From an uncultured Rhodospirillales bacterium (GTDB taxonomy: Bacteria; Pseudomonadota; Alphaproteobacteria; ATCC43930; CGMCC-115725), in NCBI GenBank assembly GCA_903828515.1, contig CAIKMD010000007.1:1054001-1118000 (forward strand): a DNA stretch of 64,000 nt, read 5' to 3'. A program made the translations under genes and the position numbers. This document shows, in pieces, positions 34,655 through 45,131 of this stretch. The notes beneath the pieces were generated by a model, which saw nothing but the letters and a program-made list of their open reading frames with translations, did not search any database and had not been told where the DNA came from. Each line of letters opens with the position of its first letter. Positions within the stretch are counted from its first letter, which is position 1.

Positions 34655-35362
34655 ATGAGGGTCGGATCTTACGCGTCGACTGTTGCTTTGCTGGCGCTCC
34701 TTTCCTTGACGCCGGCGGCAAGTTTCGCGGCACGAACGCCCGAAACCGAGGTGGACGGCGGCGCGACGCATCCGGCGCTGTTCGGGTCGCGCGAAATTCA
34801 TGCCCAAAGCACCTGGCGGTTCAAGCAATGGACCGACATGATCGAGCGCACTCAATACGAGTTCGACCGGTCGCCGGGGGTTTGCAAAACCAATCGCGAC
34901 GAAAACTGCATGCCGCAGGAATGGCGTCAGTTGCTTGACCAGATGGCGAATCTCGATCTGCGCGGGAAGCTCGAACTGGCGAATCATGCGCTCAATCAGC
35001 GGCCTTATGTGACGACCGAGCGGAACTGGCATCGCGCCATGTACTGGGAAACGCCTTATGAGTTCCTGCGCTATGGCGGCCAGTGCCAGGATTATGCGAT
35101 CGCCAAGTATGAACTCCTGCGTGCGGCGGGCGTGCCGATCGAGGATCTTCGTATGGTCGTGCTTCACGATACGGCAAATGGCCTCGACCACGCCGTGCTT
35201 GCCGCTTACGTCGACGGCGACGTGTTGCTGCTCGACAATCTCAACCCGCAAATCGTGCCGGCGGATTCGGTCGACATCTATCGGCCTTATTATTCGATCA
35301 ACGAAACCGGATGGTGGCTGCATATCGGCGGTCGGGCGATGAGCCGCGTGGCGTCCAACTAA
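34655..35362 (+). CDS. Transglutaminase-like cysteine protease (BTLCP, LapG-like)
   Basis: 235 residues from ATG 34655. A signal peptide ends in SFAA. The fold is the bacterial transglutaminase-like cysteine proteinase family (Peptidase C93), whose best known member, LapG, cuts surface adhesins under c-di-GMP control. The triad is Cys144 in YGGQCQDYAI, His179 in GLDHAVLAAY and Asp194 in LLLDNLNP, all intact and in the family spacing. An LapG partner (LapD) or adhesin is not in the window. The riboswitch upstream would tie its level to the same messenger. Confidence 0.88.
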   Translation: MRVGSYASTVALLALLSLTPAASFAARTPETEVDGGATHPALFGSREIHAQSTWRFKQWTDMIERTQYEFDRSPGVCKTNRDENCMPQEWRQLLDQMANLDLRGKLELANHALNQRPYVTTERNWHRAMYWETPYEFLRYGGQCQDYAIAKYELLRAAGVPIEDLRMVVLHDTANGLDHAVLAAYVDGDVLLLDNLNPQIVPADSVDIYRPYYSINETGWWLHIGGRAMSRVASN

Positions 35363-35874
35363 GCTGTCGCGGTCACTGCTGCTGCCGAATTTTCGAGCCG
35401 TTCGCCGAAAAGAAAATACGTGAAATAGCGATCGGCCTCGACGTAGCCGTTCTGCGTATAGATGTTTTGGGAACGATGCTGCCGGGCGGCGCCGACCAGA
35501 ATCACGGGAATCCCCCTCGCTTTCGCCTCGATCGCAACGTGCTGCAAAAGCGCGCGACCGATGCCGCGCCGGCGATACCCAGGTTCGACGTAAAGCTGAA
35601 GGACGTAGTAGGTCGGCTTGCCGAGATCGGGGAAGTAAAGCTCGGTGAATGTCGCCATGCCGACGATCTGTCCGTCGGTCTCGGCGACCAGCGTCAAGAA
35701 GCGTGGGGCCACGCCGAAGCCATCGCGCCGCCAATCATCTTCGGTGGCGGCGACCCCGGCCGACGCGCCGAGGTTCTCGGCGAGACAGAGCAGCATCGCG
35801 TAAAGCACTGGCACGTCGGCCGGTTCGGCGCGCCGGATCAGGGCGCCTTCCGGCTCGGGATTAACGCCACACAT
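35359..35874 (-). CDS. GNAT family N-acetyltransferase, last gene of the che operon
   Basis: 171 residues from ATG 35874, overlapping the preceding gene by 14 bases. The acetyl-CoA site is in LYVEPGYRRRGIGRALLQHV (motif A, R/Q-x-x-G-x-G/A), and the fold is of the small-molecule or N-terminal GNAT type. The overlap suggests co-expression with the chemotaxis genes. Whether it acetylates a Che protein or is an unrelated passenger cannot be told from the sequence. It converges on the riboswitch-controlled protease. Confidence 0.85.
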   Translation of the reverse strand: MCGVNPEPEGALIRRAEPADVPVLYAMLLCLAENLGASAGVAATEDDWRRDGFGVAPRFLTLVAETDGQIVGMATFTELYFPDLGKPTYYVLQLYVEPGYRRRGIGRALLQHVAIEAKARGIPVILVGAARQHRSQNIYTQNGYVEADRYFTYFLFGERLENSAAAVTATA

Positions 35875-36871
35875 TTTTCGGCGCGTAGTGGCTGGCCAGG
35901 AAATGATACAGCACGCGGGTTTTCGTCTCGGTATCCCGGCTGCGTTCCAGCGGAATGGCCTGCCAGATCTGCAGCAGATTGCCCCACGGCATCAGCCGGA
36001 AATGCAAATCGTCGCGGGTCGTGCGAATGAAATCGAGCTGCGCCTGGATATTGCGCAACAAGGCGAGGATTTCGCCGGTCTGCGCGTCGATCTGGTGAAA
36101 CGTTTCGGCGAATTCCGCCATCGGGGTCTGCAGTAGGCCGGCGATCCGCAGCAATTCCTCGACCATGGCGCGCTCGCGGGCATAGACCCGCGCGAGATCG
36201 AGAAGCTTTCGTTTTACCTGCGGCAGACGCGCGACGTGTTCGCGTTGCGCCTCGATATAGGAGAGTTCGCGCCCCAGCGTATCGAGGTAATCGACGACTT
36301 GCTGCCGGTGTTCGGCGCCGAGGCCCAGTTTTTCGGCAATCCGCGCGAACACGGCCTGAATCTGCTCGCGGACCGCGTCGGTTTCATCCGCCGTGCCGAG
36401 CAGCTTTTCAATTCCGCCGGAGCCGCCGGAGTCCGTGGCGAACCATTCGGCGATCTGTTTCATCAGCTTGGCCTTGGCGAAGGCGCGATGGCGTTCCTCG
36501 ACCGGCCATGACGCCGTGCCGTCGAGCATTTCGCGCGGGATCAAATCCATCGGACGAATTTCGGTGACGAAGCGCAGTCCCTTGCGGGTCAGGGCGATCA
36601 ACTGGGCATCGCGCGATTCGGGATCGATCCCGAACTCCCGGCTCAATGTGCCGATCGGAATACCGACATTGATGTCGCCGAGCTGCACGCGAAATACCGG
36701 CTCGCGCGCATCGGTGTCGAGGCGGAAGCACGCGCCGGGAAGGCTGAAAACCTTATGGGTGAAATCGAACAGGGTTTTTGCCGCGGCATCCTTCGATGGC
36801 GGGCCACCGGCTGTCGCCGGGACGCTTTCGATTTCCTCCCGCTTGAGGAGGACGGCCGATGAATCGGGCAT
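35861..36871 (-). CDS. Unknown 336-residue protein of the che operon
   Basis: No recognised domain. The N-terminal third has beta-like stretches (ACFRLDTDAREPVFRVQLG, then DINVGIPIGTLSREF). The rest is helical and coiled-coil prone (about 180-300), with long charged heptads such as EHRQQVVDYLDTLGRELSY. No signal or membrane helix, so cytoplasmic. It starts 11 bases after the CheR stop and overlaps the GNAT gene, so it is part of the operon. A scaffold or adaptor in the chemosensory array is a guess from position and helical build. Confidence 0.75.
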   Translation of the reverse strand: MPDSSAVLLKREEIESVPATAGGPPSKDAAAKTLFDFTHKVFSLPGACFRLDTDAREPVFRVQLGDINVGIPIGTLSREFGIDPESRDAQLIALTRKGLRFVTEIRPMDLIPREMLDGTASWPVEERHRAFAKAKLMKQIAEWFATDSGGSGGIEKLLGTADETDAVREQIQAVFARIAEKLGLGAEHRQQVVDYLDTLGRELSYIEAQREHVARLPQVKRKLLDLARVYARERAMVEELLRIAGLLQTPMAEFAETFHQIDAQTGEILALLRNIQAQLDFIRTTRDDLHFRLMPWGNLLQIWQAIPLERSRDTETKTRVLYHFLASHYAPKNVWR

Positions 36872-36882
36872 GACGCTGGTCC

Positions 36883-37725
36883 TTAGCTGGCGGTGGCCAG
36901 GCGCGGCGCGGGCGGCGGGGTGGGCATGAAAACGCCGATCAGACCACTCTGGTGAACGAGCTTGTCGGTGACCCCGAGCACGGTTTCGGCGCCGCCGAGG
37001 AGGAGTGCGCCGTCTTTCGCGAGCATCCGCGCCATGCGATTGAGGATTTTCGCTTTATCGTCGACATCGAAATAAATCAGGACGTTGCGGCAGAGGATCA
37101 CGTCGAATGCGCCGAATCCGGCCGGTTCGTGGAGAAGATTGAAGGGACGGAAATCCACGGCTTTACGCAATTCGGGCGAAATCACCCAGCCATCACCCGA
37201 TTTCGCGAAATGTTTTGCCAAGAGCTGGGCGGGCAGACCGCGCTGCACCTCGAAATGGCTGTACACGCCGGCGCGGCAGCGCGCGATCATCTCGGTGGAA
37301 AGGTCGGTGGCGAGAATCTCGACGCGCCAGCCGGCCAGCCGCGCGCGATTTTCGTCGAGCATCATCGCGATCGAATAGGGTTCCTGGCCGCTGGAGCACG
37401 CCGCGCTCCAGATCCGCAATTCGCGTTTCGCCGACCGGGCCGCGATCAGCGCCGGAAAGATCGTCTCGCGCAGAACCTTGAACGCGGACGCGTCGCGGAA
37501 GAAGAACGACTCGTTCGTCGTCATGGCTTCGACGACGTCGCGTTCGACGTCCGGGGCGGCGGGGCGGCGCAGCGCCTGGGCCAACTCCTCGACGGTCATG
37601 TAATTATGCTTGCGGGCGACCGGCGTGAGACGCGATTCCAGCAGATATTCCTTGTCCCGCGCGAGCACCAGGCCCGACCGGTCGCGAACAAGTTGTGACA
37701 GCACGGTAAAAGCTTCGTCGCGCAC
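36883..37725 (-). CDS. cheR: Chemotaxis protein methyltransferase CheR
   Basis: 280 residues from GTG 37725 with AAGGA upstream. The N-terminal helical domain is followed by a SAM domain with MTTNESFFFRD, IWSAACSSGQEPYSIAMML (motif I) and FDVILCRNVLIYFD. It methylates glutamates of the MCPs, opposing CheB. Its C-terminus lacks the PDZ-binding pentapeptide extension that tethers some CheR proteins. Located between cheY2 and the unknown 336-residue gene. Confidence 0.95.
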   Translation of the reverse strand: MRDEAFTVLSQLVRDRSGLVLARDKEYLLESRLTPVARKHNYMTVEELAQALRRPAAPDVERDVVEAMTTNESFFFRDASAFKVLRETIFPALIAARSAKRELRIWSAACSSGQEPYSIAMMLDENRARLAGWRVEILATDLSTEMIARCRAGVYSHFEVQRGLPAQLLAKHFAKSGDGWVISPELRKAVDFRPFNLLHEPAGFGAFDVILCRNVLIYFDVDDKAKILNRMARMLAKDGALLLGGAETVLGVTDKLVHQSGLIGVFMPTPPPAPRLATAS

Positions 37726-37752
37726 GGGTTGAATTTCCTTCGATGACGGAGG

Positions 37753-38121
37753 TCAGATCAGGCCGTTGAGCGACAGCTTCGACGCCAGAATATCGGTGTC
37801 GAAGGGCTTCATGATGTATTCGTCGGCGCCGCTGTCGATCGCTTCGACGATGCGGGCGACGTCGTTCTCGGTGGTGCAGAACAGCACGATCGGACGGCCC
37901 CCGCCTGGCGTCTGGCGGAGTTCCTTGACGAACTCGATCCCGTTCATGTTGGGCATGTTCCAATCGAGCAGGATCACTTCCGGCATCGACCGGCGGCAGG
38001 CCTCGAGCGCGAGGCTGCCATCGGCTGCCTCCTCGGTGGCGAAGCCGAGTTTGGCCAGGGCGATGCGGGCGAAACTCCGCATGGTCCGGGAATCATCGAC
38101 GATGAGGCAGGTTTTTGTCAT
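37753..38121 (-). CDS. cheY: Chemotaxis response regulator CheY (second copy)
   Basis: 122 residues from ATG 38121. A single receiver domain with CLIVDDSRTMRSFAR, phospho-acceptor Asp53 in VILLDWNMPNMNG, the Thr in FCTTEND and Lys in IMKPFD. No output domain. It is one of two CheY proteins in the operon; the closest relatives of this form often serve as phosphate sinks or as motor binders. Which is the true motor regulator is not known. Confidence 0.92.
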   Translation of the reverse strand: MTKTCLIVDDSRTMRSFARIALAKLGFATEEAADGSLALEACRRSMPEVILLDWNMPNMNGIEFVKELRQTPGGGRPIVLFCTTENDVARIVEAIDSGADEYIMKPFDTDILASKLSLNGLI

Positions 38122-38135
38122 GGACGTCACTCCGA

Positions 38136-38627
38136 TCAGACGGCGCGGGCCGGCCGGCCAAAATTGAGCAGATGGCCGATTTCGAGGATGACCAGCAATC
38201 TTTCCTTGAGGCGGAAGACGCCGCGCGAGACTTCGCGCCATTGCGGATCGAGTGTCGTCGGGTTGGCTTCGAACGCCGACGAGGAAAGGCTGAGCACATC
38301 GCCCACGGCATCGACGATCAGGCTGTAGAGATCGCCGTTCTGTTCGACCACGACGCTCACGGTCTTCTTCGTCGCGTTGGTCGGCGCCATGCCGAGACGT
38401 CGGCGGATATCGACGGCGGTGACGATGCGGCCACGCAGGTTCAACGAACCGGCGATCTCCGGCGGCGCGCGGTGAACCGGCGTGATCGATTGCGGCTGCA
38501 GGACGTCCTGCACGCTCAGCACCGGAATGCCGAAGAGCTGGTCGCCGACGGTGAACGAGACGAATTCATTCTGCTCGGCCGGATCAGCGGCGGTGGTCCG
38601 ATCGTCCGACGATTTGACGTTGCTCAT
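38136..38627 (-). CDS. cheW: Chemotaxis adaptor CheW
   Basis: 163 residues from ATG 38627, overlapping the CheA stop in ATGA. After a 20-residue acidic leader the SH3-like CheW fold runs VSFTVGDQLFGIPVLSVQDV, HRAPPEIAGSLNLRGRIVTAVD, then DGDLYSLIV-type and ILEIGHLL strands. It couples the MCP at 42.7-44.4 kb to CheA in the array. Confidence 0.93.
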   Translation of the reverse strand: MSNVKSSDDRTTAADPAEQNEFVSFTVGDQLFGIPVLSVQDVLQPQSITPVHRAPPEIAGSLNLRGRIVTAVDIRRRLGMAPTNATKKTVSVVVEQNGDLYSLIVDAVGDVLSLSSSAFEANPTTLDPQWREVSRGVFRLKERLLVILEIGHLLNFGRPARAV

Positions 38628-41221
38628 GCTGCACCTCGTTCCATCGCTACCGTGTCCTTGATGACCGAAAGAAGTCCGCGCTGATCGAATTTGGGGACGT
38701 GATGCGCGAAGCCCGACTTGCGCGTGCGCTCCTTGTCGCGTGCGCTGGCATGCGCGGTCAGCGCGATCAACGGCGTGTCCTGCCAGTTTTCGGAACTGCG
38801 GATTTTCTCCGCCAGGCCGAACCCGTCAGTGACCGGCATTTCGATATCGCTGAGGATGAGATCGAACTGCTCGCCGTCTTCGCACAATTTGAGCGCGTTG
38901 GCGGCCGAATCGGTCGTGGTGACGTCGTACCCGGCCGCGAGCAGCATCGGCTGCATCATGTTGCGGAAGAAGGCGCTGTCGTCGACCAGCAGGATGCGCT
39001 TTTGCGCGTGCTTGGCGTCGAAGTCGATTTCGGTTTCGACGCGGAACCAGCTTCCGGCGGCCTGGGCCATGTAGTGGCCGATATCGATCAGTTCGGTGGC
39101 CTTGCCCGCGATCACCGCGCTGCCGATGACGCCCGGCTTCTCGCTTTTCAGTTCGATCGAATAGCTGGTGCCGATGATGTCGATGATCTCGTCGACCAGC
39201 AGCCCGGTGCTGAGTTCACCTTCGGTGAAGACGAGGATCGGCTGACGCTCCTTCAGGCCGTCCAATCCGACGGGACCGATCGAGACGAGCGGCATGAGGT
39301 TGCCGCGATACTGAACGACCAAATGGCCATTCGAGCGCTCGATCTGTTTGCGGTCGATCGCCTCGAGCCGCGCGACCAGTTCGAGCGGAACCGCTTTCGG
39401 CTCCGGGCCATTGGCGCGGAACAGGATGACGGTTTCCTGGGCGGCCTTGCCGTTTTCATGCGCGGAAGCCTGCGCCGGCGCGTCGGCGCGCTCGGAATCG
39501 ACCCCGGCTTCGGTGGCGATGCCGTTCGGGTCGAGGATCATGATGACGCTGCCGTCGCCGAGAATCGTGTTGCCGGAATAGATCGGCAGATCGCGTAGCG
39601 CCGGCGATACCGGTTTCACGACGATTTCCTCGGTGTCGAACACGCGGTCGACGATGATGCCGAAAGATTGAGCGCCGACCTGCGTCACGATGATGAAGAC
39701 TTCGCTGGCCTGCTTCTCGTTCGGCGGCACACCCAGCAGGGCCTGGAGCGAGACGAGCGGGAGGATCCGTTCGCGCAGGCGCAATACCGGCGCGTCGTGC
39801 AGGTTCTCGATGCGGTGCTCGCTGTTGGCGGCGGCGCGGACCAGTTCGACGACATTGATCTGCGGGATGGCGAAACGCTGTCCGGCGCACTCGACGATCA
39901 GGGTCGAGACGATCGCGAGGGTGAGCGGGATCTTGATGACGAAGGTCGAGCCTTTGCCGGGTTCGCTTTTCAGTTCGACGGTGCCGCCGATCTTTTCGAT
40001 GTTGGTGCGGACGACGTCGAGCCCGACGCCGCGACCGGAGACATTGGTGATCTTGGCCGCGGTCGAAAATCCGGCACGGAAGATGAATTGATGGAGCTGT
40101 TGGCCCGACATCGCTTCGATCTCGGATTCGGTCGCGAGGCCGCTGGCGAGCGCCTTGGCGCGAATTTTGTCCAGCGCGATGCCGCGTCCGTCATCGCCGA
40201 TCTCGACGACGATGTGACCGCCGACGTGAAAGGCGTTGAGGGTGATGGTGCCGTGTTCCGGTTTGCCGGATGCCTGGCGGTCGGCCGGTGTCTCGATGCC
40301 GTGGTCGGCGCAGTTGCGGACCATATGGGTGAGCGGGTCCTTCACCATCTCGAGAACCTGGCGGTCGAGTTCGGTCTCGGCGCCGAGCATGCGCAACTCG
40401 AGCTTCTTGCCGAGTTCGTGAGACAAGTCGCGGACCAGCCGCGGCAGCTTCGCCCAGGCATTGCTGATCGGCTGCATGCGCGTGCGCATGACGCCTTCCT
40501 GCAACTCGGTCGTCACTTGCGACAGGCGCTGCAACGGCGCGGCGAAGGTCGTGTCCTTCTGCATCCGCAGGGTCTGCATGAGCTGATTGCGGGTGAGCAC
40601 CAACTCGCTGACCGTCGTCATCAGGTCTTCGAGCATGTTGACGTTGACGCGGATCGTCTGCGCGCCGAGGTCGGTTTCGGCGACACGCTCGGGCGTGGCC
40701 GTCGCGACGGCGGCAGGGGCCGGGGCGGGCGCTTCGCTTTTGGGTGTCGAGACGGCCGGGGGTGCGGGCGGCGGCGACGCCGCCTCTACCGGGGTCATCG
40801 CGGCTTCTACCGCGTCGATCTCGGCAGAGGCGGGCGCACCGTCACTATTCGGCAGGAGGTCTCCCAGCCGGACGATCAGGTCGTCGTCGGTCCCTTGCGG
40901 CTCGGCCTTGGTCTCGGCGAGCGCATTGAGAATCGATTTGATGCGGTCGAGCGCGGTCAGGATGAGCGTCACCGCTTCGGGGGTAACGGTCAGAACGCCG
41001 TCGCGCACCGAACCGAGAACGTTCTCGGATGCATGGGCGAGACGTTCAAGCCGCGGCAAACCGAGGAAGCCGCACGTCCCTTTGATGGTGTGGACGATGC
41101 GAAAGATGCTGCGCAGCAACGATGGGTCTTCGGGATTCTGTTCGAGCCGTACCAGCTCGGAATCCAAGAGGCTCAAGCTCTCGGACGTTTCGCCGAGAAA
41201 TTCCGTCAATAGATCGTCCAT
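38624..41221 (-). CDS. cheA: Chemotaxis histidine kinase CheA with C-terminal receiver
   Basis: 865 residues from ATG 41221. P1 Hpt domain with His44 in RIVHTIKGTCGFLG. A long Pro/Ala linker (about 150-200) takes the place of a normal P2. Next is the P3 dimerisation helix, then the P4 kinase with HMVRNCADHGIE (N box), EIGDDGRGIALDKIR and GRGVGLDVV (G boxes). P5 is CheW-like, a second CheW-like domain follows, and a receiver with Asp792 in LILSDIEMPVTDG ends the protein. Such CheA-REC hybrids (CheAY) are known in alphaproteobacteria; the receiver probably tunes or drains the signal. Confidence 0.95.
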   Translation of the reverse strand: MDDLLTEFLGETSESLSLLDSELVRLEQNPEDPSLLRSIFRIVHTIKGTCGFLGLPRLERLAHASENVLGSVRDGVLTVTPEAVTLILTALDRIKSILNALAETKAEPQGTDDDLIVRLGDLLPNSDGAPASAEIDAVEAAMTPVEAASPPPAPPAVSTPKSEAPAPAPAAVATATPERVAETDLGAQTIRVNVNMLEDLMTTVSELVLTRNQLMQTLRMQKDTTFAAPLQRLSQVTTELQEGVMRTRMQPISNAWAKLPRLVRDLSHELGKKLELRMLGAETELDRQVLEMVKDPLTHMVRNCADHGIETPADRQASGKPEHGTITLNAFHVGGHIVVEIGDDGRGIALDKIRAKALASGLATESEIEAMSGQQLHQFIFRAGFSTAAKITNVSGRGVGLDVVRTNIEKIGGTVELKSEPGKGSTFVIKIPLTLAIVSTLIVECAGQRFAIPQINVVELVRAAANSEHRIENLHDAPVLRLRERILPLVSLQALLGVPPNEKQASEVFIIVTQVGAQSFGIIVDRVFDTEEIVVKPVSPALRDLPIYSGNTILGDGSVIMILDPNGIATEAGVDSERADAPAQASAHENGKAAQETVILFRANGPEPKAVPLELVARLEAIDRKQIERSNGHLVVQYRGNLMPLVSIGPVGLDGLKERQPILVFTEGELSTGLLVDEIIDIIGTSYSIELKSEKPGVIGSAVIAGKATELIDIGHYMAQAAGSWFRVETEIDFDAKHAQKRILLVDDSAFFRNMMQPMLLAAGYDVTTTDSAANALKLCEDGEQFDLILSDIEMPVTDGFGLAEKIRSSENWQDTPLIALTAHASARDKERTRKSGFAHHVPKFDQRGLLSVIKDTVAMERGAA

Positions 41222-41241
41222 GTCGTTCTCCGCCTTTCGGC

Positions 41242-42009
41242 TCAATCGGGAAAAAGCTCGTTGATGGCGTCCTGGGAAACGGCTACCGCCATCGGGCAGC
41301 CGGAACCGAAAAGCGAATCCACGTCGCCCTGGCTGACGCCGCCCTCGATGGCGGGGCCGTTCAAGAGATGCGCGTCCGGGCGCGTGTCCTGCGGCGCCTC
41401 GACCGGCCGCTCGACGGTGGCATCGACACCCCAGATTTCCATCATCGTGTTGACGCGCCGTTCGATGTAGCGAATGGCGTTCACCACGCGGGCCGTGCGC
41501 TGGCCGGTGATGTCCTGGAAAGAACACGCGGTCATGATCTCGATGATGTGGTTGCCGATCTCGGCGACGATCGGAACCGACGCGTCCGTCATCGGCAACC
41601 GGTCGAGCGCGGCCTGGATTTTCTCGGTGCCGCCGAGGATGTCGCTGGTCGCGGCCTCGGTCGCCGAGACGATGGCGTCGAGTTCGCTGGTTGCCAGCAC
41701 GATCCGGCTGTTGCCCTTGTCGTCGGGCGACAAGGCGGCAATTTCCTGACGTGTCTGCTGGATGAAGACGCTGATCTCCTGCAGCTCCTTGCGCAGGGTG
41801 CGGATGTGGTCGGCATCTGACGGCGGCTGGTCGTCCGGCCGCTTGGTCGAGGCTGCCATCTGCTGCAGCAACCGCCGCATGCTTCCGACGGCGACGACCC
41901 GCTCGCGTGAATCACGCTGACGCAGGAAGGCGCGGCCGAGGGGCTGTGCTTCGATCGCTTCTTCGAAGGCTGCGTATTCGGCCCTGCTCAAGCGGCGGAC
42001 TGCCGTCAT
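41242..42009 (-). CDS. cheZ: CheY phosphatase CheZ-like protein
   Basis: 255 residues from ATG 42009, overlapping the CheY1 stop in ATGA. Mostly helical, with the phosphatase signature SFQDITGQRTARVVNAI (about 160-176), where the Asp and Gln of QDITGQ match the CheZ active site. A Cys-rich-free, acidic tail ends GDVDSLFGSG and DAINELFPD, like the CheY-binding tail of CheZ. It dephosphorylates CheY-P. Upstream residues are unlike the E. coli protein, as usual in alphaproteobacteria. Confidence 0.88.
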   Translation of the reverse strand: MTAVRRLSRAEYAAFEEAIEAQPLGRAFLRQRDSRERVVAVGSMRRLLQQMAASTKRPDDQPPSDADHIRTLRKELQEISVFIQQTRQEIAALSPDDKGNSRIVLATSELDAIVSATEAATSDILGGTEKIQAALDRLPMTDASVPIVAEIGNHIIEIMTACSFQDITGQRTARVVNAIRYIERRVNTMMEIWGVDATVERPVEAPQDTRPDAHLLNGPAIEGGVSQGDVDSLFGSGCPMAVAVSQDAINELFPD

Positions 42010-42392
42010 TTCAGCGCTCCGAGGACGGATTCGATCTTTTTCGAAAGCGTTTCGGCGTTGAACGGCTTCACGACGTAGTTGTTGACCCCGGCGGCCTTGG
42101 CGGCGACCACGTTCTCGGGCTTGCTCTCCGCGGTGACCATGATGAAGGGCAGCGCCTTCAGGCGATCGTCGGCGCGGACTTCCATGAGAAGCTGCAGGCC
42201 CGACATCGGCTCCATGTTCCAATCGGAAATGCAGAGGCCGTAATTGTTGGCGCGCAGTTTCTGGAGCGCTGTCGGACCGTCTTCGGCCTCCGAGCATTCC
42301 GAGAAACCGATGCCTTGAAGCAGGTTTCGGATGATGCGTCGCATCGTGCTGTAATCGTCGACGATGAGGACGGGTTGTTTCAAAACTGACAT
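42006..42392 (-). CDS. cheY: Chemotaxis response regulator CheY (first copy)
   Basis: 128 residues from ATG 42392. Single receiver with VLIVDDYSTMRRIIRNLLQ, Asp57 in LCISDWNMEPMSG, Thr in VTAESKP and Lys in VVKPFNAETL. This is close to the classical motor-binding CheY of E. coli (TMRRI, SDWNM). It is the best candidate for the signal that leaves the array. It overlaps the CheZ start, and its own start overlaps the end of the unknown 115-residue gene. Confidence 0.95.
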   Translation of the reverse strand: MSVLKQPVLIVDDYSTMRRIIRNLLQGIGFSECSEAEDGPTALQKLRANNYGLCISDWNMEPMSGLQLLMEVRADDRLKALPFIMVTAESKPENVVAAKAAGVNNYVVKPFNAETLSKKIESVLGALK

Positions 42393-42723
42393 GTTTGCAC
42401 CGGCTTGTTTGTGGGTTGCGAGGTTGGCTTCGGGCTTGACGGTTTTTCTTGTGGGCTGAGACCAGGAAGAACGGTCGCGTCCGGTCCGGCCTGCGGATTG
42501 ATCAAGGTGATCGCGATGTCCCGGCCGGCGGTGAACCAGATCGAGGGTCCGTGCGCGCGGATGTCGTCGACACCGCGGCAAGGCTCGATCGTGGTCCAGG
42601 CGGCAGGGCTCAACGGGTTCGCGCCGAGCGACGCGATACCGAGGATCACCGTGACCGTGGTGGTGGCCACGGCCACGATCGTCCGATGCCGTCCGCCGGG
42701 TTGATCGGTCCAGGGCATCGGTC

Positions 42724-42727
<4 letters not shown>
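42380..42727 (-). CDS. Small membrane-anchored protein of unknown function
   Basis: 115 residues from GTG 42727, which overlaps the MCP stop in GTGA, and overlapping CheY1 by 13 bases at the other end; such tight overlaps on both sides argue that it is a real gene. One helix (about 16-35, TIVAVATTTVTVILGIASLG) precedes a short periplasmic part with DDIRAHGPSIWFTAGRDIAI and a Pro/Ser-rich tail. The tail lies in bases shared with cheY, which may explain its odd composition. Not recognised. Confidence 0.55.
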
Positions 42728-44404
<1,677 letters not shown>

Positions 44405-44412
<8 letters not shown>

Positions 44413-44908
44413 CTTCTTTCTCCTGGGTTGAATCGTCTGAGGGGACATCGCCGATCGCGGCACGCGCGGCGGAAGTTTTCTCGTTTTTCGCGTCAAATTC
44501 GTCGGACAACGGCGCCCAGCGGTCGAGCAGCGTCATGAGGGTGAAGACGTCGAGCGGCTTTTTCAGCGCGGCGACCGCGCCGAGACGCTCCGTGCAATCG
44601 AGGAAGAAATCGCCGCTGAGGCGCGAGCCGCCGCCGCTGAGCGTGATGACGGGCATCATCGGAAATCCGCGGTGGATCACGCGAAGGAGTTCGAACCCGT
44701 CCATCTCCGGCATGAACACGTCAGCGATGATGAGGTCGACCTCATGCTCGCTCATGAAGGCCAGCGCGTTGCGCGCCGTGGCGAAGCCAAGGCAATCGTA
44801 ATGCGCGCGCTTCAGAAGCGTTGTGAGCATCGCGAGGTGCTCGCGCTGATCGTCGATGACGACGATGCGCGGTGACCTCGATGGCTGCCGTGGGCGTGGC
44901 TTTCTCAT
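44405..44908 (-). CDS. Response regulator (receiver only), first gene of the che operon
   Basis: 167 residues from ATG 44908. A basic N-terminal leader (about 1-14) is followed by a receiver with IVVIDDQREHLAML and phospho-acceptor Asp63 in LIIADVFMPEMDG, the Thr position in ITLSGGG and Lys in ALKKPLD. A charged tail ends TQEKEDA. No output domain. It overlaps the MCP start by 8 bases. It may be phosphorylated by CheA or by the divergent hybrid kinase. Not a typical CheY. Confidence 0.85.
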
Positions 44909-44999
44909 AGGGTGAAGGATGCGCAGACGGCCGATCAAGATTAAAGCGACCGTCCGTATGCGTCGTCGGGTTAAGCGGGTAGGAGCGGGTGGGGCGGCA

Positions 45000-45030
45000 C
45001 CCCATACCTTCGGATATGAATCCCCATACC
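45000..45030. repeat. Direct repeat CCCCATACC in the divergent regulatory region
   Basis: CCCCATACC occurs at 45000-45008 and again at 45022-45030, 22 bases apart (two helical turns), between the che operon and the hybrid kinase gene. The spacing suits binding of a dimeric regulator on one face of the DNA; the LuxR-type regulator at 48276 is a candidate. Rest of the 222-base gap: no other clear signal. Confidence 0.4.
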
Positions 45031-45131
45031 GCGCGTGGCGATACAACCGCTCGCCGATGGCGTAGCCTCGCGTTCTGAACTAGGTTGGAAAAGGCTCGCG
45101 GACCGACGGCGCGCCTGACGCGAAGGGCCCC

